Source: Anaerolineaceae bacterium UBA6086
GTDB lineage: Bacteria; Chloroflexota; Anaerolineae; Anaerolineales; Anaerolineaceae
Assembly: GCA_002436005.1 (NCBI GenBank)
Contig: DIXG01000004.1
Location: 1 to 21,980 of the forward strand
DNA length: 21,980 nt
Direction: 5' to 3'
Part shown: positions 14,636 to 21,915 of the stretch, piece after piece
Numbering within the stretch: the first letter of the stretch is position 1
Layout of the letters: every line of letters begins with the position of its first letter
Translations under genes and position numbers: made by a program
The notes under the pieces: model-generated
The model's input: the letters and a program-made list of their open reading frames with translations, nothing else
What the model was told of the DNA's origin: nothing
The model's database searches: none

Positions 14636-16249
14636 CTATAAATCCTTCACCATGTAAAGATCACCCATTTCAAATCCACGTTCTGCATAATACACTCGTG
14701 TGCCCACTGCCGCTATCACAGCCAGGTGCTTGAATCCATTTTCGCGGGCAATCTCTTCAGCTTTTTCAATCAAACGGGTTCCCATGCCGCTGTGCTGGGC
14801 AATCCCGCTGCGTTCCTCGCCCACTTCGAGGGATTGACCATAGACATGAACTTCACGAATGATGGCAGCATTCTCCAATTCGATTATTCCAGTCACATGG
14901 GAATCTCCAGGCAGTGACAGGCGCAGGAATCCAGCCAGCTTGTCATCTTGTGTGTCATAGGAGAGGAAATGCTCTTCGGCATGGGCGGGATGGTAGATAA
15001 GGTGGTTCAGGCTGACTGATTGCGGCGTGACTTTGCTCTGGCGAATCTCGCGACAGCGGATGCACTCACACCGTGTGCCGCGCTGTGCCATTTCGCGCTG
15101 TATGTCCTGGCGCAGGCTGGTATTCTTGTTGCCCTCAACCACATAGGTGGAGGGAATATCGCGGATGATACGGTTGATGCGGCAATAACGGGGAACACTT
15201 GTTTTGATGTCTGCAATTAAATCCAGCAATGTCTTTTCGGAATACGGGTGGTAGTGCCCCTGTTTCCAGAGATCATACAGCTCGGTCCCTTCCAGCAGCT
15301 GGCAGGGGTAAATTTTCAATTCATCCGGGCAGAATGAGCCTTCACCCCACAGCCGCTTGAAATCCTCTCGGTCCGATTCGGGGGTTGCACCAAGCAAATT
15401 TGGCATCCAATGCAGCACAACTTTAAACCCGCCAGCTCGCAGCAGGGCTGTTGCGTCCAGGGTTTCCTGGACAGTGTGGCCGCGCTTGTTGAGCGCCAGG
15501 ATGCGATCATCCAGGCTCTGGGCACCCATCTGCACCTTGGTGACCCCTAAGGTGCGCAGCCAGCCAAGCGTTTTGGGATTAACGAGATCCGGACGCGTTT
15601 CGATCACCAGCCCCACATTGCGGTGTTCAGCGTGGACATTACGTTTTTGCGCTTCTTGCAGCGTGTTGAAATCAGGGTCATCCTCCGGGTTGACATCGTT
15701 CATTGCATCAAAACAGCGGCGGACAAACCATTCCTGGTATTCACGGGTGTAAGCGCTGAAAGTTCCACCTAAAATCAACAGTTCAATCTTGTCGGTTGGA
15801 TGTCCGACTGCTGTGAGCGCCTGGATACGGTTGTGGACCTGGGCATAGGGATCAAAATTGTTTTCCACACCGCGTTTGGCGCCAGGCTCCTCGCTCAAGT
15901 AGCTTTTCGGGAGCTGATCCTCCTGGGGGCAGAAGATACAATTTCCAGGGCAGGGATGATAGCGGGTTAATACGGTGACGGTGGTCACGCCGGAAAGGGT
16001 GCGCGTGGGTTTCATCCGAATTTTTTGCAGGAGAGATTCGTCTGCTTTCCACTCACCAGAGTCCACCATTTGATAATACGCCGCGACCAGCGCGTGTTTG
16101 GGGATGAAGCCCCCACCCTCCGGTTTGGGGTGGGCGCGCTGGGCAGTGTTGAGGTCCGTTCCCTGCTTCAATTCCTCCAGGATGCTCAACGCCAGGGTTT
16201 TTTCAGTTTCCGAATAGGCTCGTTTTCGTTTCCAAGCTTCTGCTTTCAT
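14636..16249 (-). CDS. elp3: Elp3, tRNA uridine(34) radical SAM acetyltransferase
   Basis: This 537-residue protein fuses a radical SAM domain and a GNAT acetyltransferase domain, the layout of Elp3, which uses acetyl-CoA and SAM to form 5-carboxymethyluridine at wobble position 34 of tRNA. The iron-sulfur motif is C-x3-C-x2-C at residues 100, 104 and 107 ('CPGNCIFC'). 'LILGGTFSAY' and 'VIETRPDLV' follow in the radical SAM barrel. A Cys cluster 'CECIRC' near residues 392-397 fits the zinc site. The C-terminal GNAT part has the acetyl-CoA loop 'QHSGMGTRLIEKA' and ends 'YYAERGFEMGDLYMVKDL'. Stand-alone bacterial Elp3 is known in Chloroflexota (Dehalococcoides mccartyi). No other Elongator subunit is present. 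The frame extends to a TTG at 16258, but that codon overlaps a TACAAT -10 box, so ATG 16249 is preferred. Confidence 0.93.
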   Translation of the reverse strand: MKAEAWKRKRAYSETEKTLALSILEELKQGTDLNTAQRAHPKPEGGGFIPKHALVAAYYQMVDSGEWKADESLLQKIRMKPTRTLSGVTTVTVLTRYHPCPGNCIFCPQEDQLPKSYLSEEPGAKRGVENNFDPYAQVHNRIQALTAVGHPTDKIELLILGGTFSAYTREYQEWFVRRCFDAMNDVNPEDDPDFNTLQEAQKRNVHAEHRNVGLVIETRPDLVNPKTLGWLRTLGVTKVQMGAQSLDDRILALNKRGHTVQETLDATALLRAGGFKVVLHWMPNLLGATPESDREDFKRLWGEGSFCPDELKIYPCQLLEGTELYDLWKQGHYHPYSEKTLLDLIADIKTSVPRYCRINRIIRDIPSTYVVEGNKNTSLRQDIQREMAQRGTRCECIRCREIRQSKVTPQSVSLNHLIYHPAHAEEHFLSYDTQDDKLAGFLRLSLPGDSHVTGIIELENAAIIREVHVYGQSLEVGEERSGIAQHSGMGTRLIEKAEEIARENGFKHLAVIAAVGTRVYYAERGFEMGDLYMVKDL

Positions 16250-16257
16250 ATCAGTCA

Positions 16258-16263
16258 ATTGTA
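16258..16263 (-). promoter_or_regulatory. Possible -10 box giving a near-leaderless elp3 transcript
   Basis: TACAAT on the minus strand ends eight bases before the elp3 ATG at 16249, so transcription would begin within a few bases of the start codon. There is no Shine-Dalgarno sequence in this gap and no convincing -35. Confidence 0.35.
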
Positions 16264-16396
16264 CCCATTATTGCCTGTTGAGATAAACACCAAAGAGTGA
16301 AGACTTTACAAAGTTTTTACATCCTACCAATAAAAATCTAATAGTTTTGATTTATGATAGTATCAAGCCAAGATAGAAGATTTAGAGGTGATTTAA

Positions 16397-17509
16397 ATGG
16401 AATGGTCATGGAATGTTGGTAAAATTGCAGGGATTGATTTAAAAATCCATCCCACATTTGTGTTCTTGCTGATTTGGGTGGGTTTTTATGCATTGTTTTC
16501 AGGCGGGACGATTGCCACGATGTCGATGGAAATTTTATTCATCCTGGCGCTTTTCCTGTCTGTTGTTTTGCATGAGCTGGGACATGCCCTGGCGGCAAGA
16601 GGTTTTGGTATTAAAACGCAAGATATTACGTTGTTGCCCATCGGCGGTGTTGCTCGGTTAGAGAAAATGCCAGAAGATCCTAAAGAAGAGCTGGTTGTTT
16701 CACTTGCCGGTCCCTCAGTGAATGTGGTGATTGCCGGCTTGCTATTTGGCGTTTTGCTGCTGATGGGAACATTTGCCCTACCACTCGAAATTTCTGTTCT
16801 GATGGATAATTTCTGGGTTCGGCTGCTTTCTGTCAATCTCTCATTGATGATCTTCAACCTGATTCCTGCTTTTCCGATGGATGGGGGTAGGGTGCTGCGG
16901 GCGCTGCTTGCACTGCGGGTGGATTATGTCAAGGCGACCGGAATTGCAGCCAACATTGGCAAAGGATTCGCAGTTTTGATGGGGTTGGCAGGACTGGTCT
17001 GGAATCCCTGGCTGATAATGATTGCCTTCTTTGTTTGGTCTGGTGCCGGGGCTGAAGCGCAAACTGTAGCAACAAAAGCTGATTTGAAAGGCTTGCGGGT
17101 TCGGGATGCCATGATCTCACAGTTTTACCAGGTGGAGGCAAACCAGCCGATCGATAGTGTCTTTCAGCTGGCGATGGAAACCGGGCAGCATAATATTCCT
17201 GTGGTTTCCAACGGAAACTACCTCGGTATTATCCGCAGGAATGATTTGATGAAAGCGCTGGAACATCTGGGTAACCGGGCACCTGCCTATGCAGCGATTG
17301 GGATTGAGCCCGATGGGCTTGATGCTGACCTGGATCTGGTTGAGGTTTTGCCCAAATTTGCAACCAGCCGCGTATTGCCCGTGTTGGAAGGGCGCCAGCT
17401 GATTGGGTTGGTGACCCCGGAGAGTGTTCAGCAGCGGATGTGGTTAAAGCGAAAGCTGAAGGCTGTTGATCAGAAACCGCCAGAAGAGGAAATTGATCCA
17501 ATTGTGTAA
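16397..17509 (+). CDS. Site-2-type M50 metalloprotease with CBS domains
   Basis: This 370-residue intramembrane zinc protease resembles the SpoIVFB-like M50 branch. The zinc motif is 'HELGH' with His59, Glu60 and His63. The third ligand is Asp162 in 'NLIPAFPMDGGR', the M50 N-P-x-x-DGG motif. About five to six hydrophobic segments cover residues 15-50, 48-60, 95-125, 133-160 and 190-215. From about residue 230 a soluble tail holds two CBS repeats: 'VRDAMISQFYQVEANQPIDSV' onward, and 'DADLDLVEVLPKFATSRVLP' onward. CBS domains in this branch are thought to sense adenine nucleotides and regulate the protease. GAGGTG (16385-16390) lies six bases before ATG 16397. The gene is divergent from elp3 and ends at a strong terminator. 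No anti-sigma factor substrate is encoded nearby. Confidence 0.93.
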   Translation: MEWSWNVGKIAGIDLKIHPTFVFLLIWVGFYALFSGGTIATMSMEILFILALFLSVVLHELGHALAARGFGIKTQDITLLPIGGVARLEKMPEDPKEELVVSLAGPSVNVVIAGLLFGVLLLMGTFALPLEISVLMDNFWVRLLSVNLSLMIFNLIPAFPMDGGRVLRALLALRVDYVKATGIAANIGKGFAVLMGLAGLVWNPWLIMIAFFVWSGAGAEAQTVATKADLKGLRVRDAMISQFYQVEANQPIDSVFQLAMETGQHNIPVVSNGNYLGIIRRNDLMKALEHLGNRAPAYAAIGIEPDGLDADLDLVEVLPKFATSRVLPVLEGRQLIGLVTPESVQQRMWLKRKLKAVDQKPPEEEIDPIV

Positions 17510-17534
17510 CATGAAGATTATGATTTGATCTTTG

Positions 17535-17564
17535 ACCGCCGAAGTTCAGCCTTCGGCGGTTTTT
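17535..17564 (+). terminator. Rho-independent terminator after the M50 protease gene
   Basis: A perfect 10-base stem (17535-17544 with 17551-17560, GC-rich core CCGCCGAAG) has a 6-base loop and is followed by a run of five T. It begins 26 bases after the M50 stop codon and ends just before the next promoter at 17567. Confidence 0.93.
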
Positions 17565-17566
17565 AG

Positions 17567-17596
17567 TTGACTTGGTGAAGGAATCTGAAATATACT
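17567..17596 (+). promoter_or_regulatory. Sigma-70 type promoter of the Trm9-like gene
   Basis: TTGACT (17567-17572) and TATACT (17591-17596) are separated by 18 bases. This is the best -35/-10 pair in the window. Transcription should start near 17603, only about three bases before ATG 17606, which gives a near-leaderless message. Confidence 0.75.
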
Positions 17597-17605
17597 TTGA
17601 AAATC

Positions 17606-18334
17606 ATGAAACGATCCATTCAGCAGCAATTACTGACAATCAACCAGAATTTTTACGATCAATTTGCACCCTCATTCTCTGCCACACGGGATCATGCCCA
17701 GCCTGGTGCAACAAGCCTGGTCAGCCGAATAGACACTGATGCAAGCGTGCTGGATGTGGGTTGCGGCAACGGCACTTTTGCCCGGGAACTGGTGCGCACT
17801 GGTTTCGCAGGAAAATATCTGGGGGTGGATATGAGTGATAATCTGCTGGCTGAGGCAGTTAAATTGACCGGTGAACCTGCCCTGGGACATTTTGAATTTT
17901 CCCGAGTGAACCTGGCTGAGCCAAACTGGGAAAAAATGCTGACTGAATCGCCCTATAACTGGCTAATGTGCTTTTCTGTGGTTCATCATCTACCCGGGGA
18001 AGACCTGCGCTTGCAGACGGCGAAGGCTTTTAGAAGATTGGTTTCAAGCGGAGGGGTGGTGGCGGTCTCCGTCTGGCAGTGGCAGAACAGCGCCAGGCTG
18101 CGCAAACGCGTGCTGCCCTGGTCCACCGTGGGTTTGGCGGTTCAGGAGCTTGATGAGGGGGATACCTTGCTGGATTGGCGGGCAGGCGATACACCCGGAT
18201 TGCGCTACGTGCACACTTTCAATGAGACAGGTTTAACGCACCTTGCTGAGGCTGCCGGCTTTACCGTCCAGGAATCCTTTTATTCAGATGGAAAATCCGG
18301 TGACCTGGCGTTATACCAGGTATGGGGTCAGTAA
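17606..18334 (+). CDS. SAM methyltransferase resembling Trm9/ALKBH8
   Basis: This 242-residue class I methyltransferase has SAM motif I 'SVLDVGCGNG' at residues 47-56, then 'YLGVDMSDNLLAEA', and 'CFSVVHHLPGEDLR' as motif IV/post-motif. The N-terminus 'FYDQFAPSFSATRD' (16-29) closely resembles the 'VYEKIAPHFSQTR' start of eukaryotic Trm9. The C-terminal 'GLRYVHTFNETGLTHLAEAAGF' followed by a short strand matches the closing element of that family. Trm9/ALKBH8 methylate cm5U34 of tRNA to mcm5U34. In this gene the link is an inference from these motifs and from Elp3, which makes cm5U, only 1.4 kb away. The extra length between motifs includes an insertion 'DEGDTLLDWRAGDT'. ATG 17606 is used since the upstream TTG at 17597 abuts the -10 box. 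No Shine-Dalgarno is present. A generic small-molecule methyltransferase is the alternative. Confidence 0.78.
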   Translation: MKRSIQQQLLTINQNFYDQFAPSFSATRDHAQPGATSLVSRIDTDASVLDVGCGNGTFARELVRTGFAGKYLGVDMSDNLLAEAVKLTGEPALGHFEFSRVNLAEPNWEKMLTESPYNWLMCFSVVHHLPGEDLRLQTAKAFRRLVSSGGVVAVSVWQWQNSARLRKRVLPWSTVGLAVQELDEGDTLLDWRAGDTPGLRYVHTFNETGLTHLAEAAGFTVQESFYSDGKSGDLALYQVWGQ

Positions 18335-18376
18335 TTTTCAGACAGTAGACATATTACGCGGTTATTCATTTGCTGT

Positions 18377-18412
18377 AAAAAAACACCAATCGGGTCGGGA
18401 TTGGCGTTTTTT
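18377..18412. terminator. Bidirectional terminator between convergent genes
   Basis: The stem pairs CCAATC (18386-18391) with GATTGG (18399-18404) around a 7-base loop. After one mismatch and a C-G pair it is extended by A6 on the left and T6 on the right. The poly-A/poly-T flanks make it a Rho-independent terminator on both strands, serving the Trm9-like gene (+) and the ZIP transporter gene (-), whose stop codons lie 42 and 15 bases away. Confidence 0.9.
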
Positions 18413-18427
18413 GATAGGATGGATTCT

Positions 18428-19234
18428 TTATCCCAAAGCCACGTCCAGCAGCATCATGACAGCAAAGCCCAGCATCACGCCAATGGTGGGGATGTCTGAG
18501 TGTCCTTCGCATTTAGATTCCGGGATCAACTCTTCTGCCACAACATAGATCATGGCACCAGCCGCAAAAGCCAGAGCATAGGGTAGGATAGGCCGCATCA
18601 GGACGGTGGCGGCGGCACCAATCAGTCCAGCAATCGGTTCGACCATGCCGGAAAATTGTCCGTAGTAAAAGGCTTTGCTTGCTTTCCATCCCTCTCTTCG
18701 CAGGGGGGCGGAAACAGCCAATCCTTCTGGAAAGTTCTGAATGCCAATGCCGATGGCCAGTGCGATGGCTGAACCGACGCCTGCACCCTCGATGCCGGAT
18801 GCAGCTGCACCGAAGGCGACGCCCACTGCCAGACCTTCAGGGATGTTGTGCAGAGTGATGGCTGTGATCAATAAAACGCTGCGCTGCCATGAGGACTTGG
18901 GACCCTCGGGATCTGTTTGTGACATGTGCATGTGCGGTAGGAGCTTATCTACCAAAAAGAGGAACGCGCCCCCAAGTAGGAAGCCAGTCAATGCAGGAAA
19001 CCAGCTGGGGACCGCTAAATTTTCTGATAATTCAATTGCTGGCGCCAACAGAGACCAATAGCTGGCGGCAATCATCACGCCAGAAGCAAATCCGAGCAGA
19101 CCGTTTAGCATTTTACGGCTTACATCTTTGGTCAGGAAGACCAAGGCTGCCCCGAGGGCTGTTAATGCCCAGGTAAAGAGCGTACCTAATAATGCCTGTA
19201 TGATTGGTGAAAATTGTTCCATGAAAGCGATCAT
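18428..19234 (-). CDS. ZIP family divalent metal transporter, GufA type
   Basis: This 268-residue inner-membrane protein has about eight hydrophobic segments and belongs to the ZIP (ZRT/IRT-like) family, which moves Zn2+ and related metals into the cytoplasm. The two metal-site helices are clear: 'HNIPEGLAVG' beginning at His129 and 'GIQNFPEGLAVS' with Asn167 and Glu170. The Gln-Asn-Phe-Pro-Glu-Gly form is typical of the GufA subfamily. A loop 'PHMHMSQTDPEG' (about residues 98-109) provides extra His/Met residues between membrane helices. The length is normal. AGGAGG sits four bases before ATG 19234, and TATAAT lies further upstream at 19258-19263. No metalloregulator gene is adjacent; the direction and metal preference are family-based. 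Confidence 0.92.
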   Translation of the reverse strand: MIAFMEQFSPIIQALLGTLFTWALTALGAALVFLTKDVSRKMLNGLLGFASGVMIAASYWSLLAPAIELSENLAVPSWFPALTGFLLGGAFLFLVDKLLPHMHMSQTDPEGPKSSWQRSVLLITAITLHNIPEGLAVGVAFGAAASGIEGAGVGSAIALAIGIGIQNFPEGLAVSAPLRREGWKASKAFYYGQFSGMVEPIAGLIGAAATVLMRPILPYALAFAAGAMIYVVAEELIPESKCEGHSDIPTIGVMLGFAVMMLLDVALG

Positions 19235-19257
19235 AATGCCTCCTAATTTTGGGGTTA

Positions 19258-19263
19258 ATTATA
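19258..19263 (-). promoter_or_regulatory. Likely -10 box for the ZIP transporter gene
   Basis: A perfect TATAAT on the minus strand would start transcription near 19251, leaving a leader of about 17 bases that contains the AGGAGG ribosome site. The -35 region is not recognisable. Confidence 0.5.
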
Positions 19264-19337
19264 CCTGTACGATCAAGAAATTCGCCTGATGCAAATCAGA
19301 AATGATTTTATCCTGAATTGAATTGAACCTGGTGCGG

Positions 19338-19343
19338 TAAAAT
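19338..19343 (+). promoter_or_regulatory. -10 box placing the transcription start on ATG 19350
   Basis: TAAAAT is followed by exactly six bases and then ATG 19350, so the expected transcript has no leader. No Shine-Dalgarno is present. The -35 match is poor. Confidence 0.4.
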
Positions 19344-19349
19344 TGTCGC

Positions 19350-20354
19350 ATGGAAGGCACCGGGAATTCTACTGAGAAGATTTTCAGCGTGGTCGTACAG
19401 CATCTTGCAGCTGGCGAAACGGCTGAAGCTGCGCGGCTATTTAATGGATTTTACGAGGGGTATCCCGGGCTGGTGATCGACCGCTATGGCTCAACCCTTG
19501 TACTTTTGGATCATGATGCGATTTATCAGCAAACTGAATTGATCCGTTCAATTACTGAATGGTCGCTGGCGCACCTGCCGGGAGTGAAATCTGTCCTGTT
19601 GAAGTCTCGTTATCATGAGGACCAGCGGCTGAGAAAGGGGATTCTCGTCGGTGGGAATGCTTTACCGCAAGAAATTACAGAATTTGGTGTTCGATACGCG
19701 CTGGATCTGCAGATGAATCAGGATGCTGGCTTTTACCTGGACACCCGGTTGCTGAGACGCTGGTTGATTGAGCATGGGGCAGGCTTACGGGTGCTGAACA
19801 CCTTTGCCTATACTGGCAGCCTGGGGGTGGCTGCCGGCAAAGGCGGCGCATCCCAGGTAGTCCAGACAGACCTCAGCAGGACTTTTCTTGAAATGGCACG
19901 GCGTTCGTGGTCGCTAAATGGACTGCCGGCTGACCGCCATCAGCTCATTGTGGGAGATTTTTTCCGGTTTGCTGGGCGCTTACGCAGCCAATCCCGATTG
20001 TTTGATTGTGTGATCCTGGATCCACCTTATTTTTCCACCACCGATGCTGGCAAAGTGGATTTGCAGCATGGGACCACTCGTTTGGTCAACAAAATCAGAC
20101 CAGTGGTGGCACATGAGGGATGGTTGATCGTGATCAACAACGCGCTTTTTCTCACTGGTGCGGATTTTATGTCTGAGTTGGAGCGTTTGTGCCAGGGTCA
20201 ATATCTGGTTTTAGATTCAATACTTCCTGTGCCATTAGATGTGACGGGTTACCCCGAAACGATTGTTGATCAGCCGCCAGCCGATCCTGCGCCCTTCAAC
20301 CATCCAACAAAGATTGCGGTTCTCAAGGTTTTTCGCAAAGATCAGCAAAAATAA
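19350..20354 (+). CDS. RlmI-like RNA methyltransferase lacking the PUA domain
   Basis: This 334-residue SAM-dependent methyltransferase is of the RlmI/RlmK class, which methylates bases of large-subunit rRNA. The linker domain is recognised by 'GYPGLVIDRYGSTLVLL' (about residues 36-52). The SAM motif I is 'NTFAYTGSLGVAAGKGGA' from Asn150, and the catalytic-loop motif IV is 'LDPPYFS' with Asp224-Pro-Pro-Tyr. 'QDAGFYLDTRLLRR' just before motif I is a strong family block. RlmI is about 400 residues with an N-terminal PUA RNA-binding domain of some 75 residues; here only about 35 residues precede the linker domain, so PUA is absent. RlmI has a Cys nucleophile later in the fold that I do not see here, and motif IV ends in Tyr, so base and position methylated are open. 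It is transcribed divergently from the ZIP gene. Confidence 0.82.
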   Translation: MEGTGNSTEKIFSVVVQHLAAGETAEAARLFNGFYEGYPGLVIDRYGSTLVLLDHDAIYQQTELIRSITEWSLAHLPGVKSVLLKSRYHEDQRLRKGILVGGNALPQEITEFGVRYALDLQMNQDAGFYLDTRLLRRWLIEHGAGLRVLNTFAYTGSLGVAAGKGGASQVVQTDLSRTFLEMARRSWSLNGLPADRHQLIVGDFFRFAGRLRSQSRLFDCVILDPPYFSTTDAGKVDLQHGTTRLVNKIRPVVAHEGWLIVINNALFLTGADFMSELERLCQGQYLVLDSILPVPLDVTGYPETIVDQPPADPAPFNHPTKIAVLKVFRKDQQK

Positions 20355-20411
20355 ATCACGACGCGCGAACGCTCTCCCCCTGTGAACAGCTTGTATTGAG
20401 TATCTTGTTGA

Positions 20412-21869
20412 TCAGGTTAGTGGTTTGAGAATGGCGCCTTGCCAGGGTGAGAGCGTGCATTTTCGTAAATGGGCGTCTTCTGCGACGGCTCCCACCCCAC
20501 CGAGCAGATCTTCAAATTCGATGCCGGTTTCAAAATGCTCCCCAAGAGGGATATTTAATTCCCAGCCGGTGCTGTCTGCGTTAAAAACGACCAGGAGTTG
20601 ATCCGGTCCAAGGTGGCGCAAGATGGCAAGATGCCTGCCTTCGGCATAAATGGGATGGAATTCACCTGTGCGCAGGGCGGGTTGCGCATTGCGGATGTGA
20701 GCGAAGGTTTTAATTGCTTTACGCAAGTCTTGATCCCACAGAGATTCATCCCAGGGGAAAGTTGCCCGGTTTTCCGGTTCCCTGCCGCCCATCATGCCAA
20801 TCTCGTTGCCATAGTAGATACAGGGCGCGCCTGGATAGGTCATTTGAAAGAGGGTCGCTAATCGGAAGGCATCTTTGTTACCGCTGACCATGCTGAGGAA
20901 ACGCGGTATATCATGGCTGTCCATCAGGTTGAGCTGTGCCAGAGCGTTCTGTTTGGGATAGATCTCAAGCAATTCCCGGGTGCGTTGGGCAAACCCGGCG
21001 GCATCCAGGCTGGGTACCTCGGGCAGCCCCATTATCCCCGAGATCATGGTTTCATCCCTGTTGTGGGCACCAAAGAACCCCACACATGCCGCAGTGAACT
21101 GATAGTTCATCACACCGTCGAACATGTCCCCCTGAAGCCATTCCTGTGCTTCCGATGGGATCTCACCCACCAGGTAGGCATCCGGGTTGGGCGATTTAGT
21201 CACCAGGCGAAACTGGCGCCAGAAGGATTCATCATCAATTTCGAAGGGCACATCCAGTCGCCAGCCATCCACACCCTGTTCAATCCAATGCTGAGCGACG
21301 CCATACAGGAACTGGCGCACCTGCGGGTTATCGGTGTTGAATTGGGGGAGGGCAGGTAGATTCCACCAGCAGGAGTAGTTTGGTTTACCCTGGTAGGCAT
21401 TCATCGGGAAGCCATACACTTTGAACCAATCCAGGTACGGTGACTTTTCATTGTTTTCAAGGATATGGTTGAATTGGAAAAACCCACGACTGGCGTGATT
21501 AAAAACACCGTCGAGAATGATTCGCATATTTCGGCGGTGTGCTTCTTTCAAAAGGGAAAAGAAAACCCGGTTGCCGCCCAAAATAGGGTCTACCTGATAA
21601 TAATCATAGGTGTGATAGCGGTGGTTGGCGGCGGACATGAATATCGGGTTGAAGTAGAGCGCGGTGATGCCCAAATCCTGCAAGTAATCCAATTTTTCAA
21701 TCACACCCTGCAGATCGCCGCCCTTGAACCCGTTGCGAGTAAGCGGGGAATCCCACGGTTCGATATGGGTGGGTTTCTCTAAAAAATCAGATTTGGCAAA
21801 GCGATCTGGAAAAATCTGGTAAAAAATGGCGTTCTTGACCCAATCGGGTGTATATGTCAGTTCAGGCAT
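20412..21869 (-). CDS. GH13 alpha-amylase family glucan hydrolase
   Basis: This 485-residue enzyme hydrolyses alpha-glucosidic bonds in starch-derived oligosaccharides. All conserved GH13 regions are intact: 'DGVFNH' (region I), 'GWRLDVPFE' with nucleophile Asp206 (II), 'VGEI' with acid/base Glu236 (III) and 'DSHDIPR' with Asp320 (IV). The opening 'WVKNAIFYQIFPDRFAKSD' and 'GGDLQGVIEKLDYLQDLGITALYFNPIF' match the neopullulanase/cyclomaltodextrinase branch. The N-terminal CBM34 domain that such enzymes often carry is missing. There is no signal peptide, so it acts in the cytoplasm. A C-terminal beta domain closes the protein. The frame extends to 21971, but ATG 21869 begins the domain and follows AGGAG by about nine bases and a predicted promoter, so it is preferred. 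Confidence 0.92.
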   Translation of the reverse strand: MPELTYTPDWVKNAIFYQIFPDRFAKSDFLEKPTHIEPWDSPLTRNGFKGGDLQGVIEKLDYLQDLGITALYFNPIFMSAANHRYHTYDYYQVDPILGGNRVFFSLLKEAHRRNMRIILDGVFNHASRGFFQFNHILENNEKSPYLDWFKVYGFPMNAYQGKPNYSCWWNLPALPQFNTDNPQVRQFLYGVAQHWIEQGVDGWRLDVPFEIDDESFWRQFRLVTKSPNPDAYLVGEIPSEAQEWLQGDMFDGVMNYQFTAACVGFFGAHNRDETMISGIMGLPEVPSLDAAGFAQRTRELLEIYPKQNALAQLNLMDSHDIPRFLSMVSGNKDAFRLATLFQMTYPGAPCIYYGNEIGMMGGREPENRATFPWDESLWDQDLRKAIKTFAHIRNAQPALRTGEFHPIYAEGRHLAILRHLGPDQLLVVFNADSTGWELNIPLGEHFETGIEFEDLLGGVGAVAEDAHLRKCTLSPWQGAILKPLT

Positions 21870-21906
21870 TAATCGTTGCTCCTGGCTACCTTGATCAATA
21901 AGCATA

Positions 21907-21915
21907 ATTCTACCA
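21907..21915 (-). promoter_or_regulatory. Extended -10 promoter of the amylase gene
   Basis: On the minus strand the sequence reads TGGTAGAAT, an extended -10 element. The transcription start would be near 21900, leaving a leader of about 31 bases with the AGGAG ribosome site. The stretch 21916-21980 holds nothing else I can identify. Confidence 0.45.
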
